From assembly GCA_007050995.1 (NCBI GenBank), contig VJOU01000014.1, forward strand, positions 47,461-111,460: 64,000 nucleotides of DNA, read 5' to 3'. Of the stretch, positions 1 through 11,253 are shown in pieces. A program made the position numbers and the translations under genes. Within the stretch, counting starts at the first letter, position 1. Each line of letters begins with the position of its first letter. Origin of the DNA: Glycocaulis profundi (GTDB lineage: Bacteria; Pseudomonadota; Alphaproteobacteria; Caulobacterales; Maricaulaceae). A model generated the notes under the pieces. It saw only the letters and a list, made by a program, of their open reading frames with translations, had not been told where the DNA came from and ran no database searches.

Positions 1-2
1 GC

Positions 3-668
3 TACCACCTGCCGCCCGATTACGTGACCCGCAACACCGCCGAGCCGTTCTACTATCACGTGCCCGAGGGTTACGGCCGCGAGGGCTGGCGGGGGACGGG
101 CGAGCTCGATGGCGGGCCGGGCTGGCAGGAGGCCGAGCGGGGCCATGGCCACCGTTACGGTCATGACGCTCCGCGCGCCGAGGACGGATACATCTATCAT
201 CCCGACGGCAGCCGGACCCCGGTCGACGGACGCGCCCACGCCGACGGCTACGGCCATGGCCACTATTCTCACCATGGCCACCGGGACGTGCGCCGCGAAC
301 CCATCCCCTACCCTGAGCGCATGGACCCGCCCCGCGGCGGGCCGGGCTTCCGGGAGGGCTCGGACGGGCCGGGCCATTACTGGTCGGAAAGCCATGAGCG
401 CCTGCCCCACGGGCATCGCTACAGCTATCACGAAAGCTATGGCGAGACGTCCGGCTGGTCGGAGCGGGCGGGCTATCGCGGTCACGCGGGCTGGCCCATC
501 GTGCTGCCGCCCCACTTCCTTTACGGGAGCTATGGCGGCGTGGGCTACGGGGCGGGAGAGACGACCGTGGCGTATTCGCGCTCGGTCTCCCATTTCCGCT
601 CGGCCGATCCGCGCATGCGCCTGCCCAGCGCCCGGATGGAAGCCCACCGGCGCGGCATCCGGCCCTAG
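3..668 (+). CDS. Tyr/His/Gly-rich hypothetical protein, 5' truncated by window edge
   Basis: The frame is open from the first bases of the window, so this is the C-terminal part (about 221 residues) of a longer protein. A GTG at 24 could also start it, but no ribosome binding site precedes it. The sequence is low in complexity and very rich in Gly, His, Tyr, Arg and Pro, with repeated GHG, HGH and YG pieces. Near the end is a short hydrophobic, glycine-rich stretch (around 483-560). No catalytic motif or known domain is visible. The composition resembles extracellular or surface proteins, possibly metal-binding through its histidines, but that is inference. The overlapping frame at 109-717 is Ala/Thr/Arg-rich and is judged a shadow. 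Confidence 0.6.
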   Translation, partial: YHLPPDYVTRNTAEPFYYHVPEGYGREGWRGTGELDGGPGWQEAERGHGHRYGHDAPRAEDGYIYHPDGSRTPVDGRAHADGYGHGHYSHHGHRDVRREPIPYPERMDPPRGGPGFREGSDGPGHYWSESHERLPHGHRYSYHESYGETSGWSERAGYRGHAGWPIVLPPHFLYGSYGGVGYGAGETTVAYSRSVSHFRSADPRMRLPSARMEAHRRGIRP

Positions 669-683
669 ATCACTCTTCGCGTC

Positions 684-1136
684 TCAGCGGCGCGGGTCGT
701 CCTCGGGATTGATGTAGTCGATCCCCCACGGACCTGCCGCGCTGAGCTGGACCACGGTCTCGCCTTGGGCGAAGGCGTAGTGGGCCATGCCGGGGTCGAA
801 GGCGAAAAAGCTGCCCGGTCCCAGGGCCTGCGCGGCGTTCCGGTCGGCCACCTCGCCCATGCCGAGATGGAATTCGCCCGACACCACGGTCACGATCTCC
901 GTGCCCGGATGGGTGTGGGGCGGGATCGCATAGCCGTCCGGCAGGCGCAGACGCATCACGAACACGCCCTCTTCGGACGGATTGCCATGAAGCAGGGCGA
1001 ACTCGCTGCCCTCGGGCAGCGATGGCGGGCCGGCGCTCCACTCGATTTCATCGGGTTCGAGCATGACATGGGCCTGGCCCGCGGCGGCGGCCGGAAGCAT
1101 GAGACCGGCGGCGGCCGCGATGACGAGGGTTTTCAT
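684..1136 (-). CDS. Exported cupin-domain protein
   Basis: A 150-residue protein with an N-terminal signal peptide (MKTLVIAAAAGLMLPAAAAG) followed by a single cupin barrel. The cupin metal motif is visible as PPHTHPGTE followed by VVSGEF, giving the His-x-His-x(4)-Glu pattern. GxxxFDPGMAHYAF late in the protein fits the second cupin motif. The start at 1136 is chosen over an upstream in-frame start at 1154 because GGAGGA sits just before it and the signal peptide begins there. Single-domain cupins of this kind bind a metal and may be oxygenases, isomerases or simple binding proteins, and the substrate cannot be told. It is divergent from the AraC-type regulator next door. Confidence 0.8.
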   Translation of the reverse strand: MKTLVIAAAAGLMLPAAAAGQAHVMLEPDEIEWSAGPPSLPEGSEFALLHGNPSEEGVFVMRLRLPDGYAIPPHTHPGTEIVTVVSGEFHLGMGEVADRNAAQALGPGSFFAFDPGMAHYAFAQGETVVQLSAAGPWGIDYINPEDDPRR

Positions 1137-1285
1137 CGGATCCTCCTTTGCCAACGTGCCAATGTGCGTCTTTCACCCCCCTTGCGTCTCGGCGCCGGGC
1201 GCATCAGACTCTGGCGCAGGGCGCACTCGGCTCGCCGGTCCGCCAGTGCGCTCCCGGTTTCCCGGCCGGAACGGTCAGGTGCGCC

Positions 1286-2236
1286 ATGAATGGAGCTTCG
1301 GCAGGAGGCATGGATGCGGCCGCGGCGGGCGCGCACCTGCCCGGCAAGCGGATGCGGTGGCTGGACTCCGCGCCCGCCCCAGCTTCCTCTCCTCCTGCTC
1401 CGAGCCCCCGGTTCACCTCACGGCGGCTGGGTCCGGCGACGGCGCTGCAGGTCGATTTCCCGCCTTTGTCCCTCAGCCAGCCTGCGGCCTCCGCCCGCCC
1501 CGGCGAGCGTCATCTCGTGATCCATCTGGCGGGCCGGGGGGTCTACTGGCACGAGCGGGGCCGGAGTTCTCAGGCGGCTGGCGACGTGGCGGTTCTGGGC
1601 GGGGCTCCGGGCTGCGGCGTGAGCCATCCTGATGGCGGGCGGGTGATCCGGTGGACGCTGCCCGCCTCGCGGCTGGACCCCTTCCTGCCCGGCGCGGAGG
1701 CGCGGGACTTCCTCCTGCTGCCGGGCGGCAGGGCGGTCACCCAGGCTCTGGCCGCATGGGCCTCGGCGTTGGCACGGCTGCGGGGACCGGTGACCCCCGC
1801 GGCCACCGACGCGCTGATCTCCCAGCTCTGCGCCCTGACCGGTCTGGCCGCGCGGGAGGCCGCAGGACCGCGATCCGCAGGGCTGGACCGGGCGGACCGC
1901 CAGCGGGCCCGGCTGCTGTTCCATATGGAGCAGAACATCGGCGACCCGGATCTGAGCCCGTCCGCCGCGGCGCGCGCGCTGGGCTTTTCCGAGCGCTGGG
2001 CGCATGCGCTGATGGCCCCCACCGGACGGAGTTTCCGCGAGCATCTCGCCGCCCGGCGGATCGAGCTGAGCGCGATGATGCTCCGGGACGCGGCGTTCAA
2101 GACCATGCCGGTGGCGCGGATCGCCTTCCAGTGCGGCTTCAACGACCTGACGACCTTCTATCGCCGCTTCAGGGGCCGGCACGGGCTGGCGCCCGGCGCC
2201 TGGCGGCGGCTTCAGCAGAACAGGGCTGGATCATAG
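1286..2236 (+). CDS. AraC-family transcriptional regulator
   Basis: The C-terminal 100 residues are a classic AraC/XylS DNA-binding domain with two helix-turn-helix units: SPSAAARALGFSERWAHAL, then MPVARIAFQCGFNDLTTFYRRF followed by GLAPGAWRR. The N-terminal part is a variable sensing region of about 200 residues with no recognised ligand pocket. The start is uncertain: ATG at 1286 is used, while ATG at 1310 has an AGGAGG too close to it, and the frame is open back to 1148. It is transcribed away from the cupin gene across a gap of about 150 bases, so that gene is a possible target, but this is inference. Confidence 0.85.
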   Translation: MNGASAGGMDAAAAGAHLPGKRMRWLDSAPAPASSPPAPSPRFTSRRLGPATALQVDFPPLSLSQPAASARPGERHLVIHLAGRGVYWHERGRSSQAAGDVAVLGGAPGCGVSHPDGGRVIRWTLPASRLDPFLPGAEARDFLLLPGGRAVTQALAAWASALARLRGPVTPAATDALISQLCALTGLAAREAAGPRSAGLDRADRQRARLLFHMEQNIGDPDLSPSAAARALGFSERWAHALMAPTGRSFREHLAARRIELSAMMLRDAAFKTMPVARIAFQCGFNDLTTFYRRFRGRHGLAPGAWRRLQQNRAGS

Positions 2237-2261
2237 GCATTTAATCCTATATCATTTCTTC

Positions 2262-2696
2262 ATGAGGATTGCTGTCGCATTTTTGTGCCTTCTCACCGCG
2301 CCCGCGGGCGGGAGCGACGTCCTGCCCGGACCCATCCCGGCGGCGGTGACGCGGGTTGTCGATGGCGACACCGTGGAGGTGCGCGCCCGCATCTGGCCCG
2401 GTCACAGCGTGGACGTCCGGGTGCGGCTGGCGGACGTGGACGCGGCGGAGACATGGCGTCCGCGCTGCGAGGCCGAGCGCGAAGCGGGCGAGGCGGCGGC
2501 CCTGTTCGTGCGCGAGCGTCTGCCCGAGGGCGCCCAGGTGGCGCTGCGCGAGGTGCGTCTGGGCAGCTTCGCGGGCCGGGTCGTCGCCCGGCTGGACCTG
2601 CCCGACGGCCGGGATCTGGGCGATCTCCTGCTTCAGAGCGGCCACGCCCTGCCCTACAGCCCCCGTCCCGACTGGTGCGGCGAGGGAACGAGCTGA
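2262..2696 (+). CDS. Exported staphylococcal-nuclease-like (thermonuclease family) protein
   Basis: A 144-residue protein with a short hydrophobic leader (MRIAVAFLCLLTAPAG) and an OB-fold nuclease core. VVDGDTVEVRARI, VRVRLADVDAAE and SFAGRVVARL match the family's metal/substrate-binding Asp, the catalytic Arg and Glu, and the second catalytic Arg. Family members cut DNA and RNA with calcium. Here export to the periplasm or outside is likely, with a nutritional or DNA-degrading role. The length fits a minimal single domain. No strong ribosome binding site precedes the ATG, and the gene starts 25 bases after the AraC gene, so it may be co-transcribed. Confidence 0.85.
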   Translation: MRIAVAFLCLLTAPAGGSDVLPGPIPAAVTRVVDGDTVEVRARIWPGHSVDVRVRLADVDAAETWRPRCEAEREAGEAAALFVRERLPEGAQVALREVRLGSFAGRVVARLDLPDGRDLGDLLLQSGHALPYSPRPDWCGEGTS

Positions 2697-2777
2697 GCGG
2701 AGGGGCGGGCCTTGCGTGGTCCGCGCCCGAACGTCTAGAGAGGCGGGGGCGGCGTTGGGCAGCCGGAGGCAGTCATA

Positions 2778-4598
2778 ATGTGCGGTATCGTCGGCGTCGC
2801 GGGCTCGGGACGGGCCCAGGATGTGATCCTTGAAGGACTGAGGCGTCTGGAATACCGCGGCTACGACTCCGCCGGTCTGGCGGTGATGGGCGCGGACGGC
2901 GCCGTGACCCGGGTGCGGGCGGCGGGCAAGGTCGCCGAGCTGGAACGCCGTCTGGACGGCCGCCTGGAAGGCGGCACGGGCATCGGCCACACCCGCTGGG
3001 CCACCCATGGCGAGGCCAATGACGCCAACGCCCACCCCCACAGGGCGGGCCGGGTGCATCTGGTCCACAACGGCATCATCGAGAATTTCAAGGCCCTCAA
3101 GGCCGAGATCGCCGCGGCGGGCCGCAGCTTCACCTCCGACACCGACACCGAGGCGGTGGCCCATCTTCTGGACATGGCCGTCGAGGACGGTCTGGCCCCG
3201 CGTGAGGCCATGCTGCACGTCCTGGGCCGGCTGGAGGGCGCGTTCGCCCTGGCCGCGGTGTTCGACGGCGAGGAGCAGCTTGTGGTGGGCGCGCGCCGCG
3301 GCGCGCCGCTGATCGCGGCTCTGGGCGACGAGGAGGGTTTTCTGGCCTCCGACCTGATGGCGCTGGCGGGCCGGGCGCGGCGGGTGGCCTATCTCGAAGA
3401 GGGCGACATGGCGGTGGTCCGCCCCGGCTCCATCGAGATCCACGACCGCACCGGCGCCCGGGTCGAGCGCCCGCTGGCGATCGCCGAGGCCAGCGCCGCG
3501 CTGGCCGAGAAGGGCAATCACCGCCACTTCATGATCAAGGAGATCTACGAGCAGCCCGAGGTCGTGGGCCGCACGCTGGCGCATTATCTGGACGCTGTGG
3601 AGGGACGGGTGCGCCCGGCGGAGGGGGTCGATTTCACGACCGCGCGCCGGCTTCTGATCGTGGGCTGCGGCACGGCGGCCTATGCCGGGCAGGTCGCGCG
3701 CTACTGGTTCGAGGAGGTCGCCGGGCTTCCCGTTCAGGTCGATATCGCTTCGGAATTCCGCTATCGCGAGCCCGCCTTCATGGACGGCGACATGGCGCTG
3801 TTCATCTCCCAGTCGGGCGAGACCGCCGACACGCTGGAGGCCCTGCGCCTGTGCCGCCGGGCGGGCGTGGAGACCATCGCGCTGGTCAACACGCCCCATT
3901 CGACCATGGCCCGCGAGGCCGGACAGGTCGCGCCCACACTGGCCGGGCCGGAGATCGGGGTGGCGTCCACCAAGGCCTTCACCTGCCAGCTCGCGGCCCT
4001 CGCCTCGCTCGCCGTCATGGCGGGCCGCCAGCGCGGCCGGCTGGAGGACGCGGCGGAGACCGCCCATGTCGAGGCGCTGATGGCCGCGCCGGGCCTGATG
4101 ACCCGGGCGCTGGACGCCGAGGCGCGCATCGAGACCCTGGCCCATGAGCTGACCGGCGCTTCGCTGGTGCTCTATCTGGGCCGGAACCAGTTCTATCCGC
4201 TGGCGCTGGAAGCCGCTCTGAAGCTGAAGGAGATCAGCTATCTGCATGCGGAGGGCTATGCCGCCGGCGAGCTCAAGCACGGCCCCATCGCGCTGGTCGA
4301 GGACGGCGTGCCGGTAATAGTGATAGCACCCATGGACCCCCTCTTCGACAAGACCCGCTCGTCCATCGAGCAGGTCCAGAGCCGGGGCGCGTCGGTGATC
4401 TGCATCACCGATCCTGAAGGGGCGGCGGCATTGGAAGGCGAGCCTGCGCGCGTGATCGCCCTGCCTGCCGCGGGCCGGCTGGGCGCGCCGCTGGTGGGCG
4501 CGGTGGCGATCCAGCTGCTCGCCTATCATGTGGCCGTTCACAAGGGGACCGACGTGGACCAGCCCCGCAACCTTGCCAAGTCGGTGACGGTCGAATAG
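2778..4598 (+). CDS. glmS: Glutamine--fructose-6-phosphate aminotransferase (isomerizing)
   Basis: Makes glucosamine-6-phosphate from fructose-6-phosphate and glutamine, the entry step to UDP-GlcNAc for peptidoglycan and LPS. The protein is 606 residues, full length for the family. It begins MCGIVG, where Cys2 is the glutaminase nucleophile, and carries GHTRWATHG and HNGIIENF of the class II glutaminase fold. Two SIS sugar-isomerase domains follow (GCGTAAYAG with SQSGETADTL; later ELKHGPIAL). It ends with the invariant DQPRNLAKSVTVE. GGAGG lies 8 bases before the ATG. It opens a sugar-nucleotide cluster with galU next. Confidence 0.98.
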   Translation: MCGIVGVAGSGRAQDVILEGLRRLEYRGYDSAGLAVMGADGAVTRVRAAGKVAELERRLDGRLEGGTGIGHTRWATHGEANDANAHPHRAGRVHLVHNGIIENFKALKAEIAAAGRSFTSDTDTEAVAHLLDMAVEDGLAPREAMLHVLGRLEGAFALAAVFDGEEQLVVGARRGAPLIAALGDEEGFLASDLMALAGRARRVAYLEEGDMAVVRPGSIEIHDRTGARVERPLAIAEASAALAEKGNHRHFMIKEIYEQPEVVGRTLAHYLDAVEGRVRPAEGVDFTTARRLLIVGCGTAAYAGQVARYWFEEVAGLPVQVDIASEFRYREPAFMDGDMALFISQSGETADTLEALRLCRRAGVETIALVNTPHSTMAREAGQVAPTLAGPEIGVASTKAFTCQLAALASLAVMAGRQRGRLEDAAETAHVEALMAAPGLMTRALDAEARIETLAHELTGASLVLYLGRNQFYPLALEAALKLKEISYLHAEGYAAGELKHGPIALVEDGVPVIVIAPMDPLFDKTRSSIEQVQSRGASVICITDPEGAAALEGEPARVIALPAAGRLGAPLVGAVAIQLLAYHVAVHKGTDVDQPRNLAKSVTVE

Positions 4599-4654
4599 GC
4601 CTCAATGCCCCTCAGCCGGGCCGCGTGCCCGCGCCAGCACGAGATTTTCCGACC

Positions 4655-5527
4655 ATGAAGCCAGTGCGCAAAGCCGTTCTTCCCGTGGCGGGCCTGGGCA
4701 CCCGGGTGCTGCCCGCGACCAAGGTGATGCCCAAGGAGATGCTGCCCGTCTTCGACCGGCCCGCGATCCATCACGTGGTCGCCGAGGCGCGCGCGGCGGG
4801 GATCGAGCACTTCGTGTTCGTGACGGGCCGCAACAAGGCGGCCATCGAGGACTATTTCGACACCGCATACGAGCTGGAGCACACGCTCGAGGCCAAGGGC
4901 AAGACCGCCCTGCTCGACACCCTGCGAGCCGAGCTGCCTGATCCCGGCGCCTGCAGCTTCGTGCGCCAGCAGGCGCCGCTGGGGCTGGGCCATGCGGTCT
5001 GGTGCGCGCGCGACGTGGTGGGCGACCAACCCTTCGCGGTGCTGCTGCCCGACATGCTGATGCGGGCCGAAACGCCCTGCCTGGCCCAGATGACGGCGGC
5101 TTACGGCGAGGTCGGGGGCAACATCATCTCCGTGCAGGAAGTCCCCCGCGAGGACGTGTCCAGCTATGGCGTGATCGAGCCGGGCCGGACCAGAGGCGCG
5201 CTGATCGAGATGACCGGCATGGTGGAGAAGCCCGCCGTGGCCGACGCGCCGTCCAACCTGATGATCTCGGGCCGTTACATCCTTCAGCCGGAGATCTTCG
5301 CGCTGCTGGAGAGCCAGACCCCCGGCGCGGGCGGTGAGATCCAGCTCACCGACGCCATGCTGAGCCTGATGCGCTCCAGCCCCTTCCATGCCCTGCCCTT
5401 CGAGGGCGAGACGTTCGACACGGGCTCGAAGACGGGCTATCTGCGGGCCTCGGCCGCCTACGGGCTGGCCGACCCCGAGCACGGGGCGGAAGTGCGGGCG
5501 ATCCTGTCGGGGCTTGTGGGGCGCTAG
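4655..5527 (+). CDS. galU: UTP--glucose-1-phosphate uridylyltransferase
   Basis: Forms UDP-glucose from glucose-1-phosphate and UTP, feeding the epimerase and dehydrogenase genes downstream. The nucleotide-binding start LPVAGLGTRVLPATKVMPKE, then GLGHAVWCARDVVG, PDM and GEIQLTDAM are all typical of GalU. It is about 290 residues, the usual size. The ATG at 4655 (MKPVRKAVLPV) is preferred to an upstream in-frame ATG at 4625, because family members begin a few residues before the P-loop. It lies 56 bases after glmS and 27 bases before the UDP-glucuronate epimerase on the same strand. Confidence 0.96.
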   Translation: MKPVRKAVLPVAGLGTRVLPATKVMPKEMLPVFDRPAIHHVVAEARAAGIEHFVFVTGRNKAAIEDYFDTAYELEHTLEAKGKTALLDTLRAELPDPGACSFVRQQAPLGLGHAVWCARDVVGDQPFAVLLPDMLMRAETPCLAQMTAAYGEVGGNIISVQEVPREDVSSYGVIEPGRTRGALIEMTGMVEKPAVADAPSNLMISGRYILQPEIFALLESQTPGAGGEIQLTDAMLSLMRSSPFHALPFEGETFDTGSKTGYLRASAAYGLADPEHGAEVRAILSGLVGR

Positions 5528-5554
5528 CCCGGCCACGCGCGCGAGGAGACGGGC

Positions 5555-6550
5555 TTGAAGGTTCTGGTCACAGGGGCGGCGGGCTTCATCGGCTCATATG
5601 TCTGCCATGCGCTTCTGAACCGGGGCTTCGAGGTCTCCGGCCTGGACAGTCTGAACGCCTATTACGATCCCGGCCTGAAGGCGCGGCGGCTGGAATTTCT
5701 CGAGCCCCGGGCCGGCTTCCGCTTCCACACGCTCGACATCGCCGACCATGAGGCCCTCGCCTCGCTGTTCACCACCGAGCGCTACGACACGGTGATCCAC
5801 CTGGCCGCCCAGGCCGGGGTCCGCCATTCGCTGGACAACCCCTTCGCCTACGCGGAGTCCAACCTGACGGGCCATCTCAGCGTGCTCGAAGCGGTCCGCC
5901 ACGCCGCGCCGCGTCCCTTCCTGGTCTATGCCAGCTCCAGCTCGGTCTACGGCAATTCCACGCCCGCGCCCTTCTGCGAGGACGCGCGGGTGGATTCCCC
6001 GGTCTCGCTGTACGCCGCTACCAAGCGCTCGGGCGAGCTTTTGAGCGAGAGCTACGCCAATCTGTACGGCATGGCCCAGGTGGGCCTGCGCTTCTTCACG
6101 GTCTACGGCCCGTGGGGCCGGCCGGACATGGCCTACTGGACGTTCGCGAGGAAGATCCTCGACGGCGAACCCATCGAGGTGTTCAACAGCGGCGATCTCA
6201 AACGGGACTTCACCTGGATCGACGACATCGTGGACGGGGTGGCGCGCATCGCCGAGCGCGGCCCGCTCGATGGCGGGCGCCTGCACCGGATCTACAATAT
6301 CGGCAACAACCGGCCCGAGCGGCTGACCGATTTCATCGCCGCGCTGGAGCGCGCGCTGGGCGAGACGGCCGAGCGGGTGATGCTGCCCATGCAGCCGGGG
6401 GATGTTTACGAGACCGCGGCTGATATAACCGCGATCCAGACCGATTACGGCTTCGCGCCCGCCACCCGTATGGAAGACGGGCTGGCGCGCTTCGCCGAGT
6501 GGTTCAGGGCCTACAGGGCCGGACGCGCCGACACCTGGCGCCAGGGCTAG
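5555..6550 (+). CDS. NAD-dependent sugar epimerase, probably UDP-glucuronate 4-epimerase
   Basis: An extended short-chain dehydrogenase of 331 residues. It shows the Rossmann motif GAAGFIG, the active-site serine stretch YASSSSVYG and the catalytic YxxxK in SLYAATKRSGE. LDSLNAYYDPGLKARRL, FFTVYGPWGRPDMA and the late PGDVYETAADI are characteristic of the bacterial UDP-glucuronate 4-epimerase group, which yields UDP-galacturonate. The start is a TTG, supported by a GAGGAG about 8 bases upstream and by the Rossmann strand starting right after it. It sits directly before ugd, which makes its expected substrate. Specificity between glucuronate and other UDP-sugars is inferred. Confidence 0.9.
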   Translation: MKVLVTGAAGFIGSYVCHALLNRGFEVSGLDSLNAYYDPGLKARRLEFLEPRAGFRFHTLDIADHEALASLFTTERYDTVIHLAAQAGVRHSLDNPFAYAESNLTGHLSVLEAVRHAAPRPFLVYASSSSVYGNSTPAPFCEDARVDSPVSLYAATKRSGELLSESYANLYGMAQVGLRFFTVYGPWGRPDMAYWTFARKILDGEPIEVFNSGDLKRDFTWIDDIVDGVARIAERGPLDGGRLHRIYNIGNNRPERLTDFIAALERALGETAERVMLPMQPGDVYETAADITAIQTDYGFAPATRMEDGLARFAEWFRAYRAGRADTWRQG

Positions 6551-6573
6551 ACGAGACAGCGAAAGGACACGCC

Positions 6574-7878
6574 ATGCGCGTCGCGATGATCGGCACGGGC
6601 TATGTGGGCCTGGTTTCAGGGGCCTGCTTCGCCGATTTCGGCCACCATGTGACCTGCATCGACAAGAACCAGGAGAAGATCGACCTGCTGCGCTCTGGCG
6701 GCGTGCCGATCTATGAGCCCGGTCTCGATCTGCTGGTCCAGCGCAACATCCGCGAAGGCCGTCTGGACTTCGCCACCGACCTGACCGAGGCGGTGCGCGA
6801 GGCGGACGTGGTGTTCATCGCGGTGGGCACGCCTTCGCGCCGCGGCGACGGCCATGCCGATCTGAGCTATGTCTACGCCGCCGCCGAGGAGATCGCCGGC
6901 GTCATGGAGGGCTACACGGTGGTCGTGACCAAGTCGACCGTGCCCGTGGGGACCGGCGACGAGGTGGAGTCCATCATCCGCAAGGCGCGCCCCGACGGCG
7001 CGTTCGCGGTGGTCTCCAATCCCGAATTCCTGCGCGAGGGCGCGGCCATCGACGACTTCAAGCGGCCCGACCGGGTGGTCGTGGGCGCTCAGGAGCCCAA
7101 GGCGCGCGACGTGATGCGCGAGCTCTACCGCCCGCTCTTCCTGAACGAGACGCCCATCGTGTTCACCGAGCGGCGGACGTCTGAGCTGATCAAGTATGCC
7201 GCGAACGCCTTCCTGGCGATGAAGATCACCTTCATCAACGAGATCGCGGACCTGTGCGAGGCGGTGGGCGCGAACGTGCAGGAAGTCTCCAAGGGCATCG
7301 GTCTGGACGGCCGGATCGGCGCGAAATTCCTGCACGCGGGGCCGGGCTATGGCGGCTCGTGCTTCCCCAAGGACACGCTCGCCCTGGTCAAGACCGCCGA
7401 GCTGTATGATAGCCCCCTGCGGCTGGTTAGCGCCACCGTCGAGGTCAACGCCGCGCGCAAGAAGGCGATGGCCGACAAGATCATCGCCGCCAGCGGGGGC
7501 TCGGTGGACGGCAAGACCATCGCGGTGCTGGGCCTGACCTTCAAACCCAACACCGACGACATGCGCGACGCCCCCAGCCTGGACATCATCCCCGCGCTGC
7601 AGAAGGCGGGCGCCAGGGTGAAGGCCTACGACCCCGCCGGGATCGAGGAGGCCGAAAAGCTGCTCAGCGACGTGGAATTCGTCACCGGGCCGTATCTCGC
7701 CATGGAGGGCGCGGACGCGCTGGTCATCATCACCGAGTGGAACGAGTTCCGCGCGCTGGACACCGACCGGATCAAGGCCAGCCTGTCCGATCCGCTGATC
7801 ATCGACCTGCGCAACATCTACGATCCCGCCGAGATGGCGGGCGAAGGGTTCCGCTATGTCAGCGTGGGCCGTCCCTGA
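6574..7878 (+). CDS. ugd: UDP-glucose 6-dehydrogenase
   Basis: Oxidises UDP-glucose to UDP-glucuronate with two NAD+. It has the Rossmann start GTGYVGLVSGACFADFG, TKSTVPVGT, SNPEFLREGAAIDDF, and the catalytic cysteine in GPGYGGSCFPKD. The C-terminal UDP-binding domain carries LGLTFKPNTDDMRDAPS. It is 434 residues, normal for the family. The ATG at 6574 with AAAGGA upstream is used rather than the longer frame from 6499, which would overlap the epimerase. Together with galU and the epimerase it gives a route glucose-1-P to UDP-Glc to UDP-GlcA to UDP-GalA, probably for surface polysaccharide or LPS. Confidence 0.97.
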   Translation: MRVAMIGTGYVGLVSGACFADFGHHVTCIDKNQEKIDLLRSGGVPIYEPGLDLLVQRNIREGRLDFATDLTEAVREADVVFIAVGTPSRRGDGHADLSYVYAAAEEIAGVMEGYTVVVTKSTVPVGTGDEVESIIRKARPDGAFAVVSNPEFLREGAAIDDFKRPDRVVVGAQEPKARDVMRELYRPLFLNETPIVFTERRTSELIKYAANAFLAMKITFINEIADLCEAVGANVQEVSKGIGLDGRIGAKFLHAGPGYGGSCFPKDTLALVKTAELYDSPLRLVSATVEVNAARKKAMADKIIAASGGSVDGKTIAVLGLTFKPNTDDMRDAPSLDIIPALQKAGARVKAYDPAGIEEAEKLLSDVEFVTGPYLAMEGADALVIITEWNEFRALDTDRIKASLSDPLIIDLRNIYDPAEMAGEGFRYVSVGRP

Positions 7879-7890
7879 TCCTGTCAGGAA

Positions 7891-7918
7891 CTGAAAGCAT
7901 TCGTGACTTGGCTATAAG
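7891..7918 (+). promoter_or_regulatory. Possible sigma-70-type promoter upstream of the aminotransferase gene
   Basis: CTGAAA (7891-7896) and TATAAG (7913-7918) are separated by 16 bases, in an otherwise GC-rich 104-base gap between ugd and the aminotransferase gene. This is only a pattern match and the -35 is weak. Confidence 0.3.
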
Positions 7919-7982
7919 GGGCGGGCGGCGCTAATCGCGTCCCCGCCCTTTTGCCGTTCAGACACCGCCCGGAGCTTCCGCC

Positions 7983-9106
7983 ATGGCCGACATGATCCCC
8001 TTCATCGACCTCGCCGCCCAGCGCGCGCGCATCCGCGAGCGGCTGGACGCGAACGTGGCGAAGGTGATGGAGAGCGGCGCCTATGTGCTGGGCCCCGAGG
8101 TGCGCGAGCTCGAGGAGCGGCTGGCCGCCTTCTCGGACGCGCCCCACGCGCTGGCCTGCGCGAACGGCACGGACGCGCTGGCCCTGCCGCTGATGGCGTG
8201 GGGGCTGAAGCCGACGGACGCGGTGTTCGTGCCCAGCTTCACCTTCGCCTCGACCGCCGAGGTGGTCCCGTGGCTGGGGGCGAACCCGGTGTTCGTGGAC
8301 ATCGACCCGGACACGTACTGCATGGACCCGGCCAAGCTGGAAGCCGCCATCGCGGCGATCAAGGCGGAAGGCCGGCTGAACCCGGTCGCGGTCATCGCCG
8401 TGGACCTGTTCGGCCAGCCCGCCGACTATCGCGCGATCAGCCGCATCGCCCGCGCCCACGGCCTGAAGCTGATTGCGGACTCCGCCCAAGGGTTCGGCTG
8501 CACGCTGGACGGCAAACACCCGATCGAGTGGGCGGACGTGGCCACCATCAGCTTCTATCCCGCCAAGCCGCTGGGCTGCTATGGCGATGGCGGGGCGATG
8601 CTGGTGCGCGACGAGGCGCTGCTGAAGACGCTCAAATCGCTGCACGTGCATGGCATGGGCGTGGACCGATACGAATACGACCGCATCGGCATGAACTCCC
8701 GGCTCGACACGCTGCAGGCCGCCATCCTGCTGGCCAAGATGGATGTCTTCGCCGACGAGATCGAGGCGCGCAACGCCGCCGCGGACCGCTATGCCGAAGG
8801 CTTCGGCGATCTGGTGAAGGTTCCCGCCGTGATCGAGGGCGGGGTGTCGGTCTGGGCGCAGTACACCATCGAGGTCGATGACCGGGAGGGGTTCAGAAAA
8901 GCGCTGGCCGAGCGCGGCGTGCCCACGGCGGTCTATTATCCCAAGCCGCTTCACACCCATGCGCCCTATGCGCGCTATCCGCACGGCCCTGACGGGCTGG
9001 GCGTGACCGAGGCGGCGGCGGAGCGCGTCGTCTCCCTGCCCATGGACGGCTATCTGGACGGCGAGCGCCAGACCCGCGTGATCGAGGCGGTCCGCGCCGC
9101 GCTGTC

Positions 9107-9110
<4 letters not shown>
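7983..9110 (+). CDS. DegT/DnrJ/EryC1/StrS-family sugar aminotransferase, WbpE-like
   Basis: A PLP-dependent aminotransferase of 375 residues. The PLP lysine lies in SFYPAKPLGCYGDGGA, with the nearby MNSRLDTLQAAIL block and the early FIDLAAQRARIRERLD and CANGTDAL. These blocks closely resemble WbpE, which transaminates UDP-2-acetamido-2-deoxy-3-oxo-glucuronate during synthesis of diacetamido-uronic acid sugars. The dehydrogenase and acetyltransferase partners (WbpA, WbpB, WbpD) are not in the window, so the exact substrate is unproven. It ends 4 bases into the end of convergent nadE. Confidence 0.88.
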
Positions 9111-11158
<2,048 letters not shown>

Positions 11159-11253
11159 GGGCGCGCTGCCTTGCCTTCGCCGGGCTCGCGCCCGCACTTT
11201 TGCTCAAAGTGAGTATTTATGCCGGACGGCGGCTGGCCGCAAGCGCAGGCTGG

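Noticed and set aside
2247..4541. Long open frame on the minus strand across glmS (764 residues)
   Set aside because: It is a shadow of glmS in a very GC-rich sequence. Its translation is Arg/Gly/His/Gln-rich with no domain or start signal, while the other strand encodes a clear GlmS.
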